Source: Proteobacteria bacterium UBA1844 (GTDB taxonomy: Bacteria > Pseudomonadota > Gammaproteobacteria > Steroidobacterales > Woeseiaceae). From it: a stretch of DNA of 64,000 bases. This document shows positions 60,578 to 64,000 of the stretch, piece after piece. The stretch spans positions 11,616-75,615 of the forward strand of contig DDIS01000087.1 in assembly GCA_002338615.1 (NCBI GenBank), given 5' to 3'. Made by a program: the position numbers and the translations under genes. The notes beneath the pieces were generated by a model, which saw only the letters and a list, made by a program, of their open reading frames with translations, had not been told where the DNA came from and did not search any database. The number at the start of each line of letters is the position of its first letter. Within the stretch, counting starts at the first letter, position 1.

Positions 60578-62752
60578 TTAAAAGTTGCGGCGTACCTGAA
60601 GGTTAATGGTTCTAAGTGGCAGCATCGAACCAACAAATACACTTCGCGATCCACCGCCTGGGCCCACCGTGCCTGGAAAGGCAAACCCCAAGATTTCTTC
60701 GTTGGTGATGTTCTTGCCGGAAAGGCGAATTTCCCAAAGCCCGTCATAGCTCGAGGCAAAAAATAGCAAGTCGAAAGTGTGGTCGCTGCCAGTCGTCACA
60801 GGCTGTCGTGCCGGCTGGTTTGGCGGATCCTGGTACAATTCGGTATTGCCGGAGTAGACCACTGTTCCGCCAATTTGCCAATTCGAAATCAAGCTATCAG
60901 TCTCGTATGTAAGTGACGCATTGCCATCCCAAGTCGGCGCGCGTTCAAGCTGATCCCAGCCATATGAAAACAAACCCTCTGCATTCGCGTAGGTAACTCC
61001 GCCGGAAAAGTTAAAGTGGTCTGTGATTTGCCAGCGCCAGTCGGAATCAAATCCTCGAGTTTTGGCATCGATATTTGTTGCAACGAATCCACCCGCCGAA
61101 GGAGTAAATTGCGTAAATTGATAATCAGGTATATCCATGTAGAAACCACCGATGTTGAACACGAGCCGGTTGTCCAGCAACTCCATTTTTAGGCCCGCTT
61201 CGACACTGTTGGCAACCTCAGCTTCAATAATTGCATTATCAGGCGCGATGTTGTCTGCCGCGACGCCGCCACTCTTCGTGCCTTTCGACAATGAGAAATA
61301 GGCCATTACACTGTCGGAAACATCAAACTCCAGACCTATCGCACCATCGAGAGCGGGTTCGGACGTTCGCAGGTCAGCGGTCGGATAGCTTTCAGTGCCA
61401 TTCTCAATCTGACTCTTGGTGACATTCTTCTTTTCACTTGTGTATCGAATACCGATATTGCCGCGAAAGCGATCGGTAAACCCATAGTCCGTGACAAAAA
61501 ATCCTTGGTAGGAGGTTGTGTTCTGGAGGAAGCCTGTGTATCGAGTGTTACTAAACGGACCTTGCCGGTCGGTTGTTCTGTTGTATTCGCTGGCCAATGC
61601 AAATATGCCACCCATCCAGATCAGCCGCCGTTCTTCGGGCGATCTGACTCGCAGCTCCTGAGTAAACTGTGTGTATTCTTCGTTAGAACCATTTGTTGTT
61701 CCCTGTTGCGTGGTTTGTGCGGTGCTACCGTCGTCGTTCAGATCCGACGAGTCAAAGTACGAGCCACTTGTAACTGAGCTGATTGTATAGCCGTTGACAT
61801 CGACATCCATATTCAAGGTGGCGCGATGGACGTCCTGCTCATCAAAGCCATCGACATCTGATGCGAAGTCCCTGCCAAGATTCCCCTGGAAGTTGGCGAG
61901 GTCAGTGCCGGTAGGCGGAACGCAGGAAGTACCGATCGGACCTGGGGATTCCTCAAGGCTAATAGAAGGGTCACCACAATAGTAGATTGCCACCGCGCGG
62001 CCGTCCTGGTCTCGATCGCTGAACTGGTACATTGCCTCAGCGCGGAAGTAGTCAGTAGGTTCAAACGTAAATTTAACACGCGCACTGAGCTCATCGATTA
62101 CAGGAATATCACTACTTGTCGCAAGGTTCTCCATGTAACCACCGACGTGATTACCGCGGACAACGAATCGCGACTTTATTGTTTCTGAAAAAGGAATATT
62201 GAGAACGCCTGTCGCATTCCACCCGCCATCAACAACTTCATAGCCGCCAGTTGCGTATCCACCGAAATCGTCGGTCGGGTCATTGGTCTCCACAAGTATT
62301 GCGCCAACGCTAGTGTTCTTGCCTAGATAGGCAACCTGTGCTCCCTTGATCACTTCAACACGGCTTACGTCGTACATTGCGGCGCGGTACTCAGCCGATC
62401 GGGAGGCGTAGGCTCCGTCAACGAATAGACTAACAGATTGGTCGAAAGACAATGAGCCGGCGGACGTTCCGACGCCGCGCAGGGAGACTTCAAAACCACC
62501 AGGCGCCCTGGAAATCAAGAGACCAGGCACATAGCTGTCCAGATATTGAAGTTCCGTGATTTGGAACTCGTCTACGTAAGCGCCGGAAACCACACTGATT
62601 ACAGCAGCGATCTCCTGCGTGGATTGCTCGCGTTTGTGTGCGGTCACGATTACTTCTTCCAACGCGTCTTGCGCGATTACGGGTTGCGATATGACAATTG
62701 CGGCAAGGCCGGCAGCGCCTATAAAAGCTCTGCTTATACTGTTCCTAAGCAT
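60578..62752 (-). CDS. TonB-dependent receptor of the aromatic cluster
   Basis: A 724-residue outer-membrane receptor. The start at 62752 has AGGGGA upstream and gives a signal peptide (about 1-28, ending VIAQ). A TonB-box-like LEEVIVTAHKR is followed by the plug (about 35-160; VSLRGVGTSAG, VEVIKGAQVAYLGKN) and a barrel ending in LQVRRNF. Its layout is that of sphingomonad-type receptors, some of which import lignin-derived aromatics. It is divergent from the FAD monooxygenase gene. Confidence 0.92.
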   Translation of the reverse strand: MLRNSISRAFIGAAGLAAIVISQPVIAQDALEEVIVTAHKREQSTQEIAAVISVVSGAYVDEFQITELQYLDSYVPGLLISRAPGGFEVSLRGVGTSAGSLSFDQSVSLFVDGAYASRSAEYRAAMYDVSRVEVIKGAQVAYLGKNTSVGAILVETNDPTDDFGGYATGGYEVVDGGWNATGVLNIPFSETIKSRFVVRGNHVGGYMENLATSSDIPVIDELSARVKFTFEPTDYFRAEAMYQFSDRDQDGRAVAIYYCGDPSISLEESPGPIGTSCVPPTGTDLANFQGNLGRDFASDVDGFDEQDVHRATLNMDVDVNGYTISSVTSGSYFDSSDLNDDGSTAQTTQQGTTNGSNEEYTQFTQELRVRSPEERRLIWMGGIFALASEYNRTTDRQGPFSNTRYTGFLQNTTSYQGFFVTDYGFTDRFRGNIGIRYTSEKKNVTKSQIENGTESYPTADLRTSEPALDGAIGLEFDVSDSVMAYFSLSKGTKSGGVAADNIAPDNAIIEAEVANSVEAGLKMELLDNRLVFNIGGFYMDIPDYQFTQFTPSAGGFVATNIDAKTRGFDSDWRWQITDHFNFSGGVTYANAEGLFSYGWDQLERAPTWDGNASLTYETDSLISNWQIGGTVVYSGNTELYQDPPNQPARQPVTTGSDHTFDLLFFASSYDGLWEIRLSGKNITNEEILGFAFPGTVGPGGGSRSVFVGSMLPLRTINLQVRRNF

Positions 62753-63181
62753 TGTTTCATCCCCTCGATTCAAATCTTTGAATGGTAATATCAATTTTAT
62801 TCCGCTGAGACCCAGTACAACGCAAAGCCAGGTCCACCAAAAAATACAGGCTGTCGCGATATGAACGATGTTCAAAAGACAAAATCCACCTGACCAGCAA
62901 ACCGCCCTATCGCTTGCAGGTATCCTGTTATCTGCAATGTGTATGAGAATAACAAACCGCAAAGCGGCCGGAACAGAATCACCATGAAAATTGATCCTTA
63001 GTTCATTCATTCTATTTTTGTCGCGTGCACGCCGTAACGAGATACGGACTGGATTAGACGGCTATTCATAGTTCGATGCAAACCATTTTCGTTACTTGAC
63101 CATGACTATTTCTTACGCCGGCGCTCGAACGACTGAAAAGTTGGTAAATTTGGGCAGAATATTTCACGCGATGAATTGGGA
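62753..63181. other. 429-base divergent promoter region
   Basis: No gene is supported here. It separates the TonB receptor (minus) from the FAD monooxygenase (plus) and must hold both promoters. A weak GTTAT...ATAAC inverted repeat lies near 62935-62955. No known operator was recognised. Confidence 0.5.
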
Positions 63182-64000
63182 ATGAAAAGTAGGCACAAGA
63201 GGCAGGTTGTGATATCCGGCGGCGGTCCGGTTGGAATGGGTTTGGCACTGGAGCTCGGCCGCTATGGCATCCAGTGCACTGTGATCGAGAAAACGCCAGT
63301 AATTCATCGAATCCCGAAAGGCCAGAACCTGACGCAGCGGACTTTGGAACACTTTCGGCGCTGGGGTATCGAAAAGGAGATACGCCGGGCTAGAGTACTA
63401 CCGGACACCTTCGGTATTGTCGGCGTGACGACGTTCGGATCTCTGACGAGCGGCTACGCGTACCGGTGGCATCAACGCGAACTCGTGCGGCCGTATTATT
63501 CGACCGACAACGAGCGCTTGCCGCAATACGAAACCGAACGTGTTTTGCGATCAAAGATCGCGACGATAAAGTCCCTGGACTACCGTTTTGGATGTGAGGT
63601 TGAGTCAGTCGATCAGGACTACTCCGGAGTCGTTGTCAAAGTTCGTCACGGTAATGAAGGCCGAGTTGAACAGCTCACATCGGACTATCTGATAGGCTGC
63701 GACGGCACTCATTCCCGTGTTCGCGAGCAGGCTGGCATTGAACTGGTTGAACACGACCATGAAAAGCGGATGGTTTTGCTGTTGTTCAAATCGCCAAAAT
63801 TAACCAAGGTTCTAGAGCACTATTCAGGCGCCAGCTACTTCAACGTGCTCTCTGCCGAACAGGATGGCTATTGGCAGTTTTTTGGGCGAATTGACCTTAA
63901 TCATACTTACTTTTTTCATATGCCAGTGCCATCGAGAGCGAAACTCAGTGACGCTGAGCTGAAGGCCATCGTTGCTCAGGCAGCTGGGACCGACGTTGAC
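63182..64000 (+). CDS. FAD-dependent aromatic monooxygenase (partial)
   Basis: The frame from ATG 63182 stays open to the right edge (273 codons). The N-terminal dinucleotide motif ISGGGPVGMGLALELG and the later GCDGTHSRVR (the DG motif that also binds NAD(P)H) identify the PF01494 flavin monooxygenase family, with a typical TQRTLEHFRRWG between. Relatives such as MhpA and phenol hydroxylases attack aromatic rings. The C-terminus is outside the window. Its pairing with a TonB receptor, an aldehyde dehydrogenase and the lig pathway suggests a feeder step to protocatechuate, which is inference. Confidence 0.88.
   Translation, partial: MKSRHKRQVVISGGGPVGMGLALELGRYGIQCTVIEKTPVIHRIPKGQNLTQRTLEHFRRWGIEKEIRRARVLPDTFGIVGVTTFGSLTSGYAYRWHQRELVRPYYSTDNERLPQYETERVLRSKIATIKSLDYRFGCEVESVDQDYSGVVVKVRHGNEGRVEQLTSDYLIGCDGTHSRVREQAGIELVEHDHEKRMVLLLFKSPKLTKVLEHYSGASYFNVLSAEQDGYWQFFGRIDLNHTYFFHMPVPSRAKLSDAELKAIVAQAAGTDVD

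Overview
The window looks like part of a gammaproteobacterial chromosome or large contig carrying a mobile-element segment. The clues are PFGI-1/SXT-type integrating conjugative element (ICE) genes, HME-RND and Cop metal resistance, a HutC-regulated hut locus, two TonB-dependent receptors and a complete protocatechuate 4,5-cleavage pathway. Genus cannot be fixed from sequence reading alone. I saw no rRNA, tRNA or CRISPR array.

Layout. (1) 1-9.3 kb, minus strand: ICE core, namely the start of a TraD-like gene, PFL_4695, a lytic transglycosylase, PFL_4693, a small lipoprotein, PilL, an integrase-domain gene, radC, DUF3577, PFL_4669, STY4528, DUF2857 and parB. Many of these overlap by 1-4 bases. 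No parA follows parB in the window. (2) 9.9-18.1 kb: a PrtN-type activator, then a czcCBA-dmeF divalent-cation efflux operon, ending in a lipoprotein start fused in frame to an integrase scrap. (3) 18.1-18.7 kb: hutD, cut off from the rest of hut. (4) 18.9-27.6 kb: copper block (cytochrome c, Met/His-rich protein, copB, copA, copRS) and a small mer-like set (two HMA proteins, an outer-membrane protein, a MerT-like protein, a thioredoxin-fold protein, a MerR regulator) with a 19-bp-spacer MerR-type promoter.

(5) 27.7-46.6 kb: hutU diverges from hutF-hutH and a Cys-cluster lipoprotein. A long minus-strand series then reads S9 peptidase, HupE-like permease, two DUF4198 proteins, a zinc metallopeptidase, a TonB receptor, a PepSY protein, a PepSY-NqrF fusion and hutC. 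Near-identical HutC-type palindromes (TGTATATACA type) lie in front of hutF/hutU, the receptor and the peptidase. This suggests one HutC regulon joining histidine breakdown to TonB-dependent uptake and metal or redox handling. It is the most likely undescribed system in the window.

(6) 46.7-54.7 kb: an IS3-type orfA remnant, a truncated aldo/keto reductase and all seven lig functions (ligI, U, K on minus; J, A, B, C on plus) around a LysR regulator with two HTH domains. (7) 55.0-64.0 kb: a secreted protein, an aromatic-acid MFS transporter, a second double-HTH LysR regulator, an aldehyde dehydrogenase, a secreted DUF1080-like protein, a TonB receptor and, divergently, an FAD monooxygenase that runs off the right edge. 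Regions 6-7 probably funnel aromatic compounds into protocatechuate and on to pyruvate and oxaloacetate.
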